Part shown: positions 33,841-43,225 of the stretch, in pieces
Position numbering within the stretch: the first letter of the stretch is position 1
How the letters are laid out: each line of letters opens with the position of its first letter
Source: Variovorax gossypii
GTDB taxonomy: Bacteria; Pseudomonadota; Gammaproteobacteria; Burkholderiales; Burkholderiaceae_C
Length of the DNA: 64,000 bases
Assembly: GCF_003965815.1 (NCBI RefSeq)
Contig: NZ_RXOE01000011.1
Location: forward strand, 122,651 to 186,650
Reading direction: 5' to 3'
Notes under the pieces: generated by a model
What the model was told of the DNA's origin: nothing
Database searches by the model: none
Seen by the model: the letters and a program-made list of their open reading frames with translations, nothing else
Made by a program: the position numbers and the translations under genes

Positions 33841-35409
33841 ATGACTTTGCAAACGCACCCTGCCGTCCAAGCCGCCATGGAACGCAGTTTCGGCGCCATT
33901 GCCGACCTGATTAGCCTCCACGCGCAACACACGCCCGACCATGCCGCGCTGGCGGATGCCACCCGCACGCTGGACTACCGCGCGCTCGACGCGCTGATGG
34001 ACCGCATCGCGGCCAGCCTGCAGCGCGACGGACTCAAGGCCGGCGACGCCATCGCCATCTGCGCCTCGTCGTCGGTGAACTACGCGGCCGTGTTCCTGGG
34101 CGCGCTGCGCGCGGGCGTGGCCGTGGCACCGCTGGCACCCGGCTCCACGCCCGCCAGCCTGGCCCGCATGATCGAGGACGCCGACGCGCGCATCCTGTTC
34201 AGCGACGCATCGGCCGCGGAAGTGATCGGCCCCGCGAAGGAAGGCGGCATCCCGCGCGTGGCGCTCGACGGCTCGCAGGTCGGCCGCGGCATCGACGAAT
34301 GGCTCGCGCCGGCGGGCGCACGGCCCGAGGCCGTCGAGGTGCAGCCCGGCTGGGCCTTCAACATCATCTATTCGTCGGGCACCACGGGCGAGCCCAAGGG
34401 CATCGTGCAGGGCCACGGCATGCGCTGGGCCCACGTGCAGCGCGGCGCCAAGTACGAGTACGGCCCCGACACGGTCACGCTGCTGTCGACGCCGCTGTAC
34501 TCCAACACCACGCTGGTGGTGTTCTTCCCCACGCTGGCCTTCGGCGGCTGCGTGGTGCTGATGCCCAAGTTCGACGCGCTGGGCTACCTGCAGCTGGCGC
34601 AGCAGCGCCGCGTGACGCACACCATGCTCGTGCCGGTGCAGTACCAGCGGCTGATGGCGCATCCGCGCTTCGACGAGCACGACCTGTCTTCGTACAGGCA
34701 CAAGTTCAGCACCAGCGCGCCCTTCGGCGCGGCGCTGAAGGCCGACGTGCTCAAGCGCTGGCCCGGCGGGCTGGTCGAGTTCTACGGCATGACTGAAGGC
34801 GGCGGCACCTGCATCCTGGAGGCGCACCTGAACCCGACCAAGCTGCACACGGTGGGCCGGCCCGCCGAGGGCAGCGACATCCGCCTGATCGACGAGGAAG
34901 GCAACGAGTTGCCGCGCGACAACACAGAGGTGGCCGGCGAGGTGGTGGGCCACTCGGCCGGCATGATGACCGGCTACCACCGCCAGCCCGGGAAGACGCG
35001 CGAGGCCGAATGGTTCGACGCCACCGGCAAGCGCTTCATCCGCACCGGCGACGTGGGCCGCTTCGACGCCGACGGCTTCCTCACGCTGTTCGACCGCAAG
35101 AAGGACATGATCATCAGCGGCGGCTTCAACATCTACCCTAGCGACCTCGAGGCCGTGCTGCGCGGCCACGCCGCCGTGGCCGACGTGGCGGTGATCGGCG
35201 TGCCGTCGGAGCAATGGGGCGAGACGCCGGTGGCCTTCGTGGTGCGCCGCGAGGGTGATGCCACCAGCGAAGACGAGTTGCTGCAGTGGGCCAACGCCCA
35301 GCTCGGCAAGACCCAGCGCTTGGCGCGCCTCGCCTTCATCGACGAGCTGCCGCGCAGCGCGATCGGCAAGGTGCTCAAGCGCGAGTTGCGTGAACTCGTC
35401 GGCCGCTGA
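33841..35409 (+). CDS. Adenylate-forming enzyme (acyl-CoA synthetase family)
   Basis: This 522-residue ANL-superfamily enzyme has IIYSSGTTGEPKGIVQGHGM, the AMP-binding loop, EFYGMTEGGG (A5), TGDVGRFDADGFLTLFDRKK (A7-A8) and PRSAIGKVLKREL with the catalytic lysine near the C-terminus. It activates a carboxylic acid to an acyl-AMP and most likely to a CoA thioester. Substrate is unknown. A good ribosome-binding site (AAGAAGGAAG) precedes the ATG. Its last 20 bases overlap the following permease, so the two may form one uptake-and-activation unit. Confidence 0.88.
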   Translation: MTLQTHPAVQAAMERSFGAIADLISLHAQHTPDHAALADATRTLDYRALDALMDRIAASLQRDGLKAGDAIAICASSSVNYAAVFLGALRAGVAVAPLAPGSTPASLARMIEDADARILFSDASAAEVIGPAKEGGIPRVALDGSQVGRGIDEWLAPAGARPEAVEVQPGWAFNIIYSSGTTGEPKGIVQGHGMRWAHVQRGAKYEYGPDTVTLLSTPLYSNTTLVVFFPTLAFGGCVVLMPKFDALGYLQLAQQRRVTHTMLVPVQYQRLMAHPRFDEHDLSSYRHKFSTSAPFGAALKADVLKRWPGGLVEFYGMTEGGGTCILEAHLNPTKLHTVGRPAEGSDIRLIDEEGNELPRDNTEVAGEVVGHSAGMMTGYHRQPGKTREAEWFDATGKRFIRTGDVGRFDADGFLTLFDRKKDMIISGGFNIYPSDLEAVLRGHAAVADVAVIGVPSEQWGETPVAFVVRREGDATSEDELLQWANAQLGKTQRLARLAFIDELPRSAIGKVLKRELRELVGR

Positions 35410-36523
35410 CACCGGCGCGGCGGCGGCGCCCGACCACGGCGGCGGCGGCAACGGCCTGCTGTGGGTGCTGGTCGCGGTCGCGGTGCTGTTCGCCTTCCTT
35501 CGCCCGCGCGCGCCGATGGACTGGCTGCGGCTGGTCGACTGGCAGACGGTGGGCGCGCTCGCCGGGTTGCTGGCCATCACGCAGGGCGTGGAGCGCAGCG
35601 GCATGCTGCAGGCCGCCGCGCAGCGCCTGCTGGCACGCACGCACAACCAGCGCAGCCTCGCGCTGCTGCTGACGGCCAGCGCGGCATTTCTCTCGGCGCT
35701 GGTCACCAACGACGTGAGCCTCTTCCTGCTGGTGCCGCTCACGCGCGTGCTCGCCACGCAGGCGCACCTGCCGCTGGCGCGGCTGGTGGTGCTGCAGGCG
35801 CTGGCGGTGAACGCGGGCTCGGCCCTCACGCCCATCGGCAATCCGCAGAACCTGTACCTGTGGCACCGCTCGGGCGAGGGCTTCGTCGCCTTCATGGGGA
35901 TGATGGGGCCGACGGTGGCGGTGATGCTGTTCTGGGTCTTCGTCGCGGTGTGGCTGCTGGTGCCGCGCACGCCCATCGAGCTGAAACCCGAGGCCGAAGC
36001 CGCGCCGGTGCAGCCGCGCATGCTGGCGCTGTCGGCGCTGCTTTTCGTCGGCTTCGTGGTCGCGCTCGACCGGCACTGGCTGCTGGCGGGGCTGGGCGTG
36101 GTGTTCGGCGTGTTCCTGGTGGCGTATCCGCGCGTGCTGCGCGGCATCGACTGGGCGCTGCTCGCGATCATCGCGCTGATGTTCGTGGACCTGCGGCAGC
36201 TCGCGGAGCTGCCCGCCGTGGTGGCGCTGCTGGGCCACTGGCCGATCACCGAGGGCTGGCGCGCGTACCTCGCGGCCATCGTCACCTCGCAGTTCATCAG
36301 CAACGTGCCGGCCGCGATCCTGCTGGACGGCCATGTGCGCGACCTGCCGGCGCTGGCGGCCGGCGTGAGCGTTGGCGGCTTCGGCTGCGTGCTGGGCTCG
36401 CTGGCCAACCTGATCGCGCTTCGGCTCGCCAAGCTGCCGAACGGGCTGCGCGAGTTCCACCGCATCAGCATTCCGTTCCTGCTGGTGTGCGCGGCCTCGG
36501 CGCTGCTGCTGCGGCTGGGATGA
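35390..36523 (+). CDS. SLC13/ArsB-NhaD-type anion permease
   Basis: The protein has about 377 residues from GTG at 35390, inside the end of the ligase gene. It contains roughly ten hydrophobic segments, with ALVTNDVSLFLLVPLTRVLA and NAGSALTPIGNPQNLYLWHR, the two halves of the ion-transporter superfamily signature with re-entrant TND and PIGNP loops, and FISNVPAAILL in the second half. Family members move dicarboxylates, sulfate or arsenite. Given the overlapping acid-activating enzyme, an organic acid substrate is plausible but not shown. Confidence 0.75.
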   Translation: MNSSAADTGAAAAPDHGGGGNGLLWVLVAVAVLFAFLRPRAPMDWLRLVDWQTVGALAGLLAITQGVERSGMLQAAAQRLLARTHNQRSLALLLTASAAFLSALVTNDVSLFLLVPLTRVLATQAHLPLARLVVLQALAVNAGSALTPIGNPQNLYLWHRSGEGFVAFMGMMGPTVAVMLFWVFVAVWLLVPRTPIELKPEAEAAPVQPRMLALSALLFVGFVVALDRHWLLAGLGVVFGVFLVAYPRVLRGIDWALLAIIALMFVDLRQLAELPAVVALLGHWPITEGWRAYLAAIVTSQFISNVPAAILLDGHVRDLPALAAGVSVGGFGCVLGSLANLIALRLAKLPNGLREFHRISIPFLLVCAASALLLRLG

Positions 36524-36575
36524 CAGCGGCGGGCCGGAGTCGGACAATCGCGTCCTCCCTTCCCCGCTCCTTTCC

Positions 36576-37271
36576 ATGCACACGCCCGCCACGCACACCC
36601 TGGCCCTGCGCGACTACGGCCACTCGCACGGCAGCCACGCGCACGAGCATTTCCAGGTGCTGATCGGCCTGGACGGCGTGCTCGAGATCGAGGTGGAAGG
36701 CCGTGGCGCCGGCATCGCCGCCGGCGAGGCGCAGGTGGTCGCGCCGGGCGACCGGCACGACTTCAGCGCGCAAAGGCATGGTGCCGTGTGCCTGGTGCTC
36801 GACACCACCCATGCGGGCTGGGCCCGCTGCGCCGCACGCGCATCTCCCGATTCGCCTCAGCTGCACACCCTGGCGCGCTACCTTGCGCAATGCATGAAGC
36901 AGCCGCAGGCCTCGGCGCTGGCCCTGCAGCACGGCCCCGCGCTGCTGCTGGAGGCATGGAATCCGGCACCGGCATCCTCATCGGATTCGCGCCGCCGCCG
37001 CATCGACTGGCCCCTGCTCGCCGACTGGGCACGCGCCCGTTGGCACCAGCCGCTGGCCGTGGCCGACCTGGCGGAGGTCGCCTGCCTGAGCCCCAGCCAG
37101 TTCGCGCAGCGCTGCCGCGACGAGCAGGGCATGGGCGCGATGCAGTGGCTGCGCTCGCTGCGGCTGGCGCATGCGCGCGAACTGCGGCTGGGCGGCTTGA
37201 GCGTGGCGGAGACGGCGCGCCGCACGGGCTACCGCTCGCCGTCGGCGCTGACGGCCGCCCTCCGACGCTGA
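36576..37271 (+). CDS. AraC-family transcriptional regulator
   Basis: This 231-residue protein has an N-terminal cupin (HEHFQVLIGLDGVLEIEVEG, VVAPGDRHDFSAQ) and a C-terminal double HTH (LAVADLAEVACLSPSQFAQR, then LSVAETARRTGYRSPSALTA). The cupin would sense a small ligand. It is transcribed with the permease and just upstream of the exporter gene, making both possible targets. The protein ends shortly after the second HTH; no part seems lost. Confidence 0.85.
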   Translation: MHTPATHTLALRDYGHSHGSHAHEHFQVLIGLDGVLEIEVEGRGAGIAAGEAQVVAPGDRHDFSAQRHGAVCLVLDTTHAGWARCAARASPDSPQLHTLARYLAQCMKQPQASALALQHGPALLLEAWNPAPASSSDSRRRRIDWPLLADWARARWHQPLAVADLAEVACLSPSQFAQRCRDEQGMGAMQWLRSLRLAHARELRLGGLSVAETARRTGYRSPSALTAALRR

Positions 37272-37283
37272 GGCGCTGACTTT

Positions 37284-37400
37284 CTCCCTCCCCCGCTGGG
37301 GGAGGGCCGGGGTGGGGGCACGACGGCGACAAGAAAACACGGAGCGCGATCAACGGCCTGCCCCCATCCCAACCTTCCCCCAGCGGGGGAAGGAGCAAAG
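37284..37400. repeat. Paired inverted intergenic repeat, copy 2
   Basis: The left arm (37284-37319, CCCTCCCCCGCTGGGGGAGGG core) and right arm (37360-37400, TTCCCCCAGCGGGGGAA core) are inverted across about 40 bp, as in the 2902-3019 element. The right arms of both loci end in GGAGCAAAG. It occupies most of the gap between the AraC-type regulator and the exporter; the rest of the gap holds nothing I recognise. Confidence 0.7.
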
Positions 37401-37468
37401 CCCAAACCGTCGTTTCGCGACGACGGACCGGCGTTGCGCGACGACCGCATCGCGTAGCCTCGCCGTCC

Positions 37469-38308
37469 ATGCCATCGACCGCCTATGCCCTGATCGCCAT
37501 CGCCCTGTGGACCACGCTCGCCTCGCTGGGCACGGCCCTGTCCCATCTGCCGCCCTTCCTGCTGACGGGCCTGGCGCTCATCATCGGCAGCGTGCCGAGC
37601 TGGCCGCTGGTGCTGCGCGACCGCGCCGCCTGGAAGGTGCCGCCGCGCACGCTGGCGCTGGGGATCTACGGGCTCTTCGGCTATCACTTCCTGCTGTTCA
37701 TCGCGCTGCGCTACGCGCCGCCGGTCGAAGCCAACCTGGTCAACTACCTGTGGCCGCTGCTGATGGTGGTGCTGGCGCCGGTGCTGCTGCCGGGCGTGTC
37801 GCTGCGGCCGCTGCACCTGGTGGCGGGGCTGCTGGGCTTCGCGGGGGCCGCGGCGGCGATCCTCGGGGCGGGCGGCGGCAATGCGTCCTTCTCGGGTTAC
37901 CGGGGCTTTCTGCCGGCGCTGGCCTCGGCCTTCGTCTGGGCCAGCTATTCGCTGTGGACGAAGCGCGTGCCGGCCTTCCCCACCTCGGCGATCGGCCTGT
38001 TCGGGCTGGTCTCGGGCGCGCTCTCGCTGGCCTGCCACGCGGTGCTGGAGCCCTCGGTGGCGCTGTCGGGCCGCGACTGGCTGCTGCTGGTGCTGTGCGG
38101 CCTGGGCCCGCTGGGCGCGGCCTTCTTTGTTTGGGACATGGCGCTCAAGCGCGGCGACGCGCGGCAGATCGGCATCCTGAGCTACATCACGCCGCTGGGC
38201 TCGACGGCGTTGCTGCTGCTCGTGACCGGGCGTCCGCTGACCTGGACCATCGTGCTCGCGGCCTGGCTGATCATCTCGGCGGCGATCATGGGCACGCGCG
38301 CGCGGTGA
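37469..38308 (+). CDS. DMT-superfamily exporter (YddG-like)
   Basis: This 279-residue protein of ten membrane helices consists of two EamA repeats. LFIALRYAPPVEANLVNYLW has the VNYLWP motif seen in YddG aromatic amino-acid exporters, and the second repeat has FVWASYSLWTKRVPAFPTSA and ALKRGDARQIGILSYITPLG. It probably exports amino acids or related metabolites. The gene is preceded by a repeat pair and the AraC-type regulator on the same strand. The start at 37469 gives a normal short cytoplasmic N-terminus. Confidence 0.85.
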   Translation: MPSTAYALIAIALWTTLASLGTALSHLPPFLLTGLALIIGSVPSWPLVLRDRAAWKVPPRTLALGIYGLFGYHFLLFIALRYAPPVEANLVNYLWPLLMVVLAPVLLPGVSLRPLHLVAGLLGFAGAAAAILGAGGGNASFSGYRGFLPALASAFVWASYSLWTKRVPAFPTSAIGLFGLVSGALSLACHAVLEPSVALSGRDWLLLVLCGLGPLGAAFFVWDMALKRGDARQIGILSYITPLGSTALLLLVTGRPLTWTIVLAAWLIISAAIMGTRAR

Positions 38309-38398
38309 TGCTTGCGTGCTGAATCAGGCTGTATCCGACGGGGCGGCTTCATTTTTTGTGGCTAGAGTGGAGGCTCAGGAAAAAAGGAGCCAACCCAC

Positions 38399-38716
38399 AT
38401 GGACGACAAGAACAGGGATTTCGAGATCACGCCCAAGCTGGTGTTCGACCTGAACCTGGCGCTGTACCTCGACCTGGTGGCCGCGCTGGAGGGCGCGGGC
38501 GCCGTCACCTACCGCCAGATGGCGGCCCGGGTGCTCAACATCAGCATGGATGCCCGCAACGACGGCGAAACCGGCCTGTCGACGGTGCTCGAGGGCATCG
38601 CCCGGGGCTTTGCGGGCCACGGCGACGGCCTGTCGATCGAGCTGCTGAAGGCCGCGCGCGGACTACGCGAGGACGACGCGCTGGGCGACATCCCGCTGCG
38701 GCCCGACCTGGGCTGA
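38399..38716 (+). CDS. Hypothetical small protein
   Basis: This 105-residue soluble protein begins MDDKNRDFEITPKLVFDLNL with no signal peptide. The sequence looks alpha-helical (LALYLDLVAALEGAGAVTYR, LEGIARGFAGHGDGLSIELL). I recognise no family. A strong ribosome-binding site (AAAAAAGGAG) lies nine bases before the ATG, which argues that it is a real gene. It stands alone between the DMT exporter and the convergent fimbrial operon. Confidence 0.7.
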   Translation: MDDKNRDFEITPKLVFDLNLALYLDLVAALEGAGAVTYRQMAARVLNISMDARNDGETGLSTVLEGIARGFAGHGDGLSIELLKAARGLREDDALGDIPLRPDLG

Positions 38717-38752
38717 GCGCCGGCCCCGCCCCCGGGGCTCGGGCTATCGGGG

Positions 38753-39772
38753 CTACTTGTAGTCGAGGGTGAAGGTGGCAGTGCCGTCCGCGCGTCCCGG
38801 CGTCACCTTGTCGGCGGTCTGGTAGTAGCGCGCGGTGTAGGGCAGCACGTAGTCGCCGTCCTTCGACGGCCCGACCAGCGCCTCGTCGCCGAACTTGACC
38901 GGCTGGCTCTGGTTGTCCACCACCTGGATGCCCACGCCGGTCGCGGTGCCCGTGCCGCCCTGGGTGATCTTCAGCACCCCCTGCACGTTCGACGGATCCG
39001 GCGTGGCGTCCATGCGCAGGTAGACGGTGTTCTGCGCGTTCTGCCCGGCCTTGCAGTTGAGCCTGATGTCGAACTTGCGGTCGCCCGTGGTCGTGCCCTT
39101 GCCCTTGAAGTTGTTCTGGGGCACCTTGCCGAAATCCACCGTGATGTTGCGCGAGCCCAGGTCCACCGAGCACGAGGGCGTGATGATGGTGATGCCTTCG
39201 CCCAGCAGGTTCGTCGTGAGCACCGACTTGTTGTCCGCCACGCTGTAGTACTGCGTGTAGGTGCCCTGGGCCAGCGGGCCGTTGCCGGTCACGGTCGCGA
39301 TCTTGAACAGCTCCACCTGGAAGCGGGAAGCCGCGTTGAAGTCGCCGAAATCCGTGGTGGTCGAGCGATCGTGCGGGTAGTAGTTGACCGCGGTCTGGTC
39401 GAAGTAGCGCGACAGCCGGATGCCGACGCCGGGCACGTTGGTGGTGTACACGTGGTCGTAGCCCGCCACGGGGGAGCCCTGCAGCATGACGCCCTTCACG
39501 TTGCCGCCGCCCGAGCAGGTCCACGGCTTGTTGGTGGTGCCCGTCAGAGGCAGCGGGAAGAGCTGGCTCTTGAACATGGTGCCGACCGCGGCGTCGTTCG
39601 GGATGACGACCCGGCCCATCGCCATGTTGACGGTCTTCTCGATGTAGCCCGGCGTCACGTAGCAGGCGGCGCGCGCGGCCTGCGCGCCGAGCAGCAGCGC
39701 GAGGGCCCCGAGGGTCGGAAAGGCGAGGCGCGCGATCTTCATCGCGCCGGATGAATGGCTGCTGCGGCTCAT
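38753..39772 (-). CDS. Fimbrial tip adhesin / minor pilin
   Basis: This 339-residue two-domain protein starts at an ATG overlapping the usher stop by 4 bp; the ATG at 39742 would begin exactly at the signal peptide MKIARLAFPTLGALALLLGA and is an alternative. The N-terminal half may be a receptor-binding domain (four Cys in YVTPGYI...PWTCSGGG and others). The C-terminal third is a pilin domain with SCSVDLGSRNITVDFGKVPQ, LNCKAG and the terminal GTATFTLDYK strand recognised by chaperones. Last gene of the fimbrial operon. Confidence 0.8.
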   Translation of the reverse strand: MSRSSHSSGAMKIARLAFPTLGALALLLGAQAARAACYVTPGYIEKTVNMAMGRVVIPNDAAVGTMFKSQLFPLPLTGTTNKPWTCSGGGNVKGVMLQGSPVAGYDHVYTTNVPGVGIRLSRYFDQTAVNYYPHDRSTTTDFGDFNAASRFQVELFKIATVTGNGPLAQGTYTQYYSVADNKSVLTTNLLGEGITIITPSCSVDLGSRNITVDFGKVPQNNFKGKGTTTGDRKFDIRLNCKAGQNAQNTVYLRMDATPDPSNVQGVLKITQGGTGTATGVGIQVVDNQSQPVKFGDEALVGPSKDGDYVLPYTARYYQTADKVTPGRADGTATFTLDYK

Positions 39773-42435
39773 TCCGCTCCCTTCGGTTGCACGGCGTTCG
39801 GCCCGGTGGCGGCGCACTGGCCGTTCAGCTCGCGGATCGGCGGCGGGTTCTTTTCGTCGGGCAGGCTGTAGGGCACGACGCACTGGTCGGCCTGGCCCTG
39901 GCCCCATCGCACGGTCAGCCGCCCGCTGTCGGCCGCGCCGGTCACGAAGGACTGGCCGTCGGGCCCGACGATGCCGACCTCCTGGCCCGCCTCGTTCTCG
40001 ATCTTCGAGCCCAGCGGCAGGGCCCGGCCCTTGCGGTCGGTGAGCACCATCAGCAGGCGGAAGCCCACCGAGGTCTCGAATTTCGCGACCACCACGGCGC
40101 CGCGCGTGGGCACCAGTTCGGTCGCGGCATTCTTCACTTCCACGGTGTCGCCGAGGTCGCTCGTGCGCACGGCCAGCCGGTTCAGCCGGTACGGCGTGAG
40201 ATTGGGAATGACCGCGTTGCCGGCCCGGTCGGTCGCCACGCCGGGCTGCGACTCGAAGCCAACGCCCTGCGCCTTGGGCGCCTGCACCAGCGCCACCGTC
40301 TCGCCCAGCGGCTGCGACGCCGTGACGCCGCCGCCGTGGAACAGCAGGCCGCCGGCCACGCCGACGGTGCTCTGCCCGTAGCCGCGGCCCTGCGAGTACC
40401 CGAGATCGAGCCGGCCCACCGACGACAGATAACTGGCGCTCGCGCTGGCGCTGCTGCCGCCGCCCTGGTTCGCGTTGCTGGCCGTGACGTTGTAGGTCAG
40501 GCGGCTGTCGTCGAAGGCCGAGCCGTAGACGCTGGCCTGCTGGTTGAGGCGGCCAGTGCTGTCGCGGTTGACGGCGTACTGCGCGCTGGCACGGGTGTCT
40601 CCCAGCGGAATGCTCAGCGTGAACATCAGCTGGCGCACCGGCGCCCGGTTCAGGCTGGTGGTGTAGTTGTAGTAGACGCTGTAGCCGAACTGCCTGTAGT
40701 TGCCCGAGTAGCCGACCTGCACCAGCCTGTCCTTCGCGTTGGTGCCCCAGTAGCTCTGCTGGCGGGCCGAGGCGAAGACGCTGCCCCAGTCCTTGATCTG
40801 CTGCGAGACCTCGAAGCGGATCTCGTTGCGGCGGCTGTTGAAGGACTCGAAGGGCAGCAGGTCCTGCATCTGCACCGCTTCCTGGAAGGTGCGGAAGCCG
40901 CTGGTCGAGTAGCGGTAGCCCGCCACGCGGAAATTGGTGCCCGACGAAAGGATGGCCTTCGAGTAGAGAAAGCGCACCGACTGGCCGTTGAAGTTCCTCG
41001 CGCCGTTGACCGGCGTCCGGTCGGTGGTGCGCGCGGCCGAGAGGTCGACCGACACCGCGCCGAAGTCCTTCATGTTCTTGCCCACGCCCACCAGCACCGA
41101 CTGGTAGATGTTGGCCGCCAGCAGGCCGCCGTAGAGCGTGAACTCGTTGCCGAGGCCGCGCGCCAGCGTCGCCTGCACGAAGGCGGGCTGCGTCAGCGTG
41201 GGGCGGCTTCCGGTGCTCGTCGTGCCGAAGTAGTTGTTGCGGTACTTGCCCACGGTGGCCGAGTAGCGCCAGGTGCCTTCGCGCAGCAGCGTGGGCACGG
41301 CGGAGAAGGCCTGCGTGTACTTGACCTCGCGGCCGTCGGCCTCGGTGATGGTCACCTCGATGTCGCCGCTGGACGCGGTCGGGTAGAGGTCGTCGATCAC
41401 GAACGGGCCCGGCGCGACGAAGGTGCTGTAGATGATGTAGCCGTTCTGCCGGACCGTGACGCGCGCGTTGGTCTGCGCCACGCCGCGCACGGTGGGTGCG
41501 TAGCCCTGCTGGCTGTCGGGCAGCATCGCGTCGTCGGAGGCCAGCTGCGCGCCGCGGAAGGGGACGCTGTCGAAGAAGTTGCCGGGCGTGTTGCCGTCGC
41601 CGATCAGCAGTTGCCCGTTGATCGAGGCGATGTCGCGCTGCGCGTAGGTGTTGATGCCCTGCCAGCGGCTCTGGCCGTCGATCCCGCGGTTGTAGGTGGA
41701 GAAGTGGCGGAAGCGCCAGTCCTCGTAGTTGAAGCCGGCGCGCAGGCCCGCGAACAGCGTGTTGCGCTGCAGGGTCTTGTTCGTGTCGGCGAAGGGATTG
41801 CCGTCGAAGGCGCTCTGCGGCGTCGCGAACGGATTGACGTCGCTGCGGTACTTGTCGCCGCTGTAGCGCGCGAAGTTGAGCTGGTAGTCCAGCATGCCGG
41901 CGGTGATGCCCCTGCTCCACTTCTCGGGGCCGACCGCGCCGCGCGCCGAGCGCTTCAGCGCCGCCTGCGGGATGCTCACGAACAGGCGCTGCCTGCCGGC
42001 GTCGTAGCTGTACCTGGCCTCGGGGCTGATGGCGGACAGGTCGACGCAGGTGTCGTCCGCCGCATTCGCCAGCGCGGCGAACACCGCCACGTTGACGCCC
42101 CAGCCGTCGAGCATGCCGCGCGTGATGCAGGGCTCGGCGTCGTTCCTGCCTTCCTTGTCGACGAAGCGGATCTCGGCCTGGCCGGTGCCGCGCTCGTTGA
42201 GCGACACGTCGACCATGTACTTGCCCGCGAGCACGCGGTTGCCGAACGAGAAGAGCGACAGGTCGGCGTGGGGCTGGTCGCCGCCGATGTTCAGGAATTC
42301 CTCGTTGAAGCTGGAGGCGGCCTGCTGCTGCGATTGCCGCTGCTGCGCGTGGCCGGTCGCGCCCAGCGCGCCCAGCAGGGCCGCGCACAGGGTGAGCCGG
42401 AACGGCGCGCGAGGAGCGGACAGGCAGCGGCGCAT
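39769..42435 (-). CDS. Outer-membrane fimbrial usher (FimD/PapC family)
   Basis: The 888-residue usher has a signal peptide ending near GATGHA and an N-terminal chaperone-binding domain opening SSFNEEFLNIGGDQPHADLS. The beta-barrel pore carries TYNRGIDGQSRWQGINTYAQ and the plug region PGPFVIDDLYPTASSGDIEV, and the C-terminal domains carry GRALPLGSKIENEAGQEVGI and QCVVPYSLPDE. Length and domain order are complete. It assembles pilin subunits delivered by the chaperone encoded 10 bp upstream. Confidence 0.95.
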   Translation of the reverse strand: MRRCLSAPRAPFRLTLCAALLGALGATGHAQQRQSQQQAASSFNEEFLNIGGDQPHADLSLFSFGNRVLAGKYMVDVSLNERGTGQAEIRFVDKEGRNDAEPCITRGMLDGWGVNVAVFAALANAADDTCVDLSAISPEARYSYDAGRQRLFVSIPQAALKRSARGAVGPEKWSRGITAGMLDYQLNFARYSGDKYRSDVNPFATPQSAFDGNPFADTNKTLQRNTLFAGLRAGFNYEDWRFRHFSTYNRGIDGQSRWQGINTYAQRDIASINGQLLIGDGNTPGNFFDSVPFRGAQLASDDAMLPDSQQGYAPTVRGVAQTNARVTVRQNGYIIYSTFVAPGPFVIDDLYPTASSGDIEVTITEADGREVKYTQAFSAVPTLLREGTWRYSATVGKYRNNYFGTTSTGSRPTLTQPAFVQATLARGLGNEFTLYGGLLAANIYQSVLVGVGKNMKDFGAVSVDLSAARTTDRTPVNGARNFNGQSVRFLYSKAILSSGTNFRVAGYRYSTSGFRTFQEAVQMQDLLPFESFNSRRNEIRFEVSQQIKDWGSVFASARQQSYWGTNAKDRLVQVGYSGNYRQFGYSVYYNYTTSLNRAPVRQLMFTLSIPLGDTRASAQYAVNRDSTGRLNQQASVYGSAFDDSRLTYNVTASNANQGGGSSASASASYLSSVGRLDLGYSQGRGYGQSTVGVAGGLLFHGGGVTASQPLGETVALVQAPKAQGVGFESQPGVATDRAGNAVIPNLTPYRLNRLAVRTSDLGDTVEVKNAATELVPTRGAVVVAKFETSVGFRLLMVLTDRKGRALPLGSKIENEAGQEVGIVGPDGQSFVTGAADSGRLTVRWGQGQADQCVVPYSLPDEKNPPPIRELNGQCAATGPNAVQPKGAE

Positions 42436-42445
42436 GGGGGATGCC

Positions 42446-43225
42446 TCAGCGCTTTGCGCCGTCGGCGGGCGGCGGGGTGACCGTCTCGACCGTCACCGCC
42501 ACGGGCTCAGCGCCGGCCGGCACCTGCACGCGCTCCTCGGGCGTCTCGCCGCCGTAGTCGTTGAGCGTGGTGTAGCCGACCTGTACAGCCTGCGGCGCCT
42601 TCACCGCGCTCAGCGGGTACGCCACTTCGCCGAAGGGCGGCACCATGTCGGCGTTGATGAGCTGCTGGCCATTGTTGACATTCAGCGCGGTGAAGGTCAC
42701 GTGGTAGCCCGTGGGGTTGGCGATCTTCAGCACCGCGCCCTGCCCCTGCGCACCGGCGCTCACCGCCCACCTGAGCTGGCCGCGCGACTGGTCTGACTTG
42801 CCCTGCAGTCCCGAGGGCCGGTAGAACACCTTGATGCGGCTGCGCACCGCGATCTGGAGCACGTTCTCGTCCCTGGACTTCTCGGGGATCTCCTTGACGT
42901 TGAGCCAGAACACCGACTCGCGGTCCGACGGCAGCTCGCCCGTGGTGCGCATGATGCGCAGGATGTTCTCCATGCCCGGGTCGAGCCGCGACAACGGCGG
43001 CGTGACGAGCAGCGGCGTCTTGTTCCGGCCCTCGCCGGCGTCGATCCAGCTCTGCACCACGTAGGGCGAGACGCCGGTGTTCTTCACCGGGATGGAGGCT
43101 TCGCGGTCCTTCTCGCCGAGGATCACGCGGGTGCCGCCAAGCATCACGCCCGCGCCGGCCGGCCACTGCAGGCCCAGCGTCAGCAGGACGGCGAGAGCCC
43201 ATCGGAAGCGGTTGTTGCTGCACAT
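42446..43225 (-). CDS. Periplasmic pilus-assembly chaperone
   Basis: This 259-residue PapD-like chaperone starts MCSNNRFRWALAVLLTLGLQ at 43225. An in-frame start 39 bp upstream would put 13 charged residues before the signal peptide and is less likely. Family motifs are GTRVILGEKDREASIPVKNT, the subunit-binding DPGMENILRIMRTTGELPSD with ESVFWLNVKEIPEK, and IKVFYRPSGLQGK. A long Pro-rich tail (VETVTPPPADGAK) is present. It accepts secreted pilin subunits by donor-strand complementation. Confidence 0.93.
   Translation of the reverse strand: MCSNNRFRWALAVLLTLGLQWPAGAGVMLGGTRVILGEKDREASIPVKNTGVSPYVVQSWIDAGEGRNKTPLLVTPPLSRLDPGMENILRIMRTTGELPSDRESVFWLNVKEIPEKSRDENVLQIAVRSRIKVFYRPSGLQGKSDQSRGQLRWAVSAGAQGQGAVLKIANPTGYHVTFTALNVNNGQQLINADMVPPFGEVAYPLSAVKAPQAVQVGYTTLNDYGGETPEERVQVPAGAEPVAVTVETVTPPPADGAKR

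Noticed and set aside
33631..36471. Open frame of about 950 codons on the minus strand across the synthetase and permease genes
   Set aside because: It is antisense to two recognisable genes, has low-complexity translation and no family motif.
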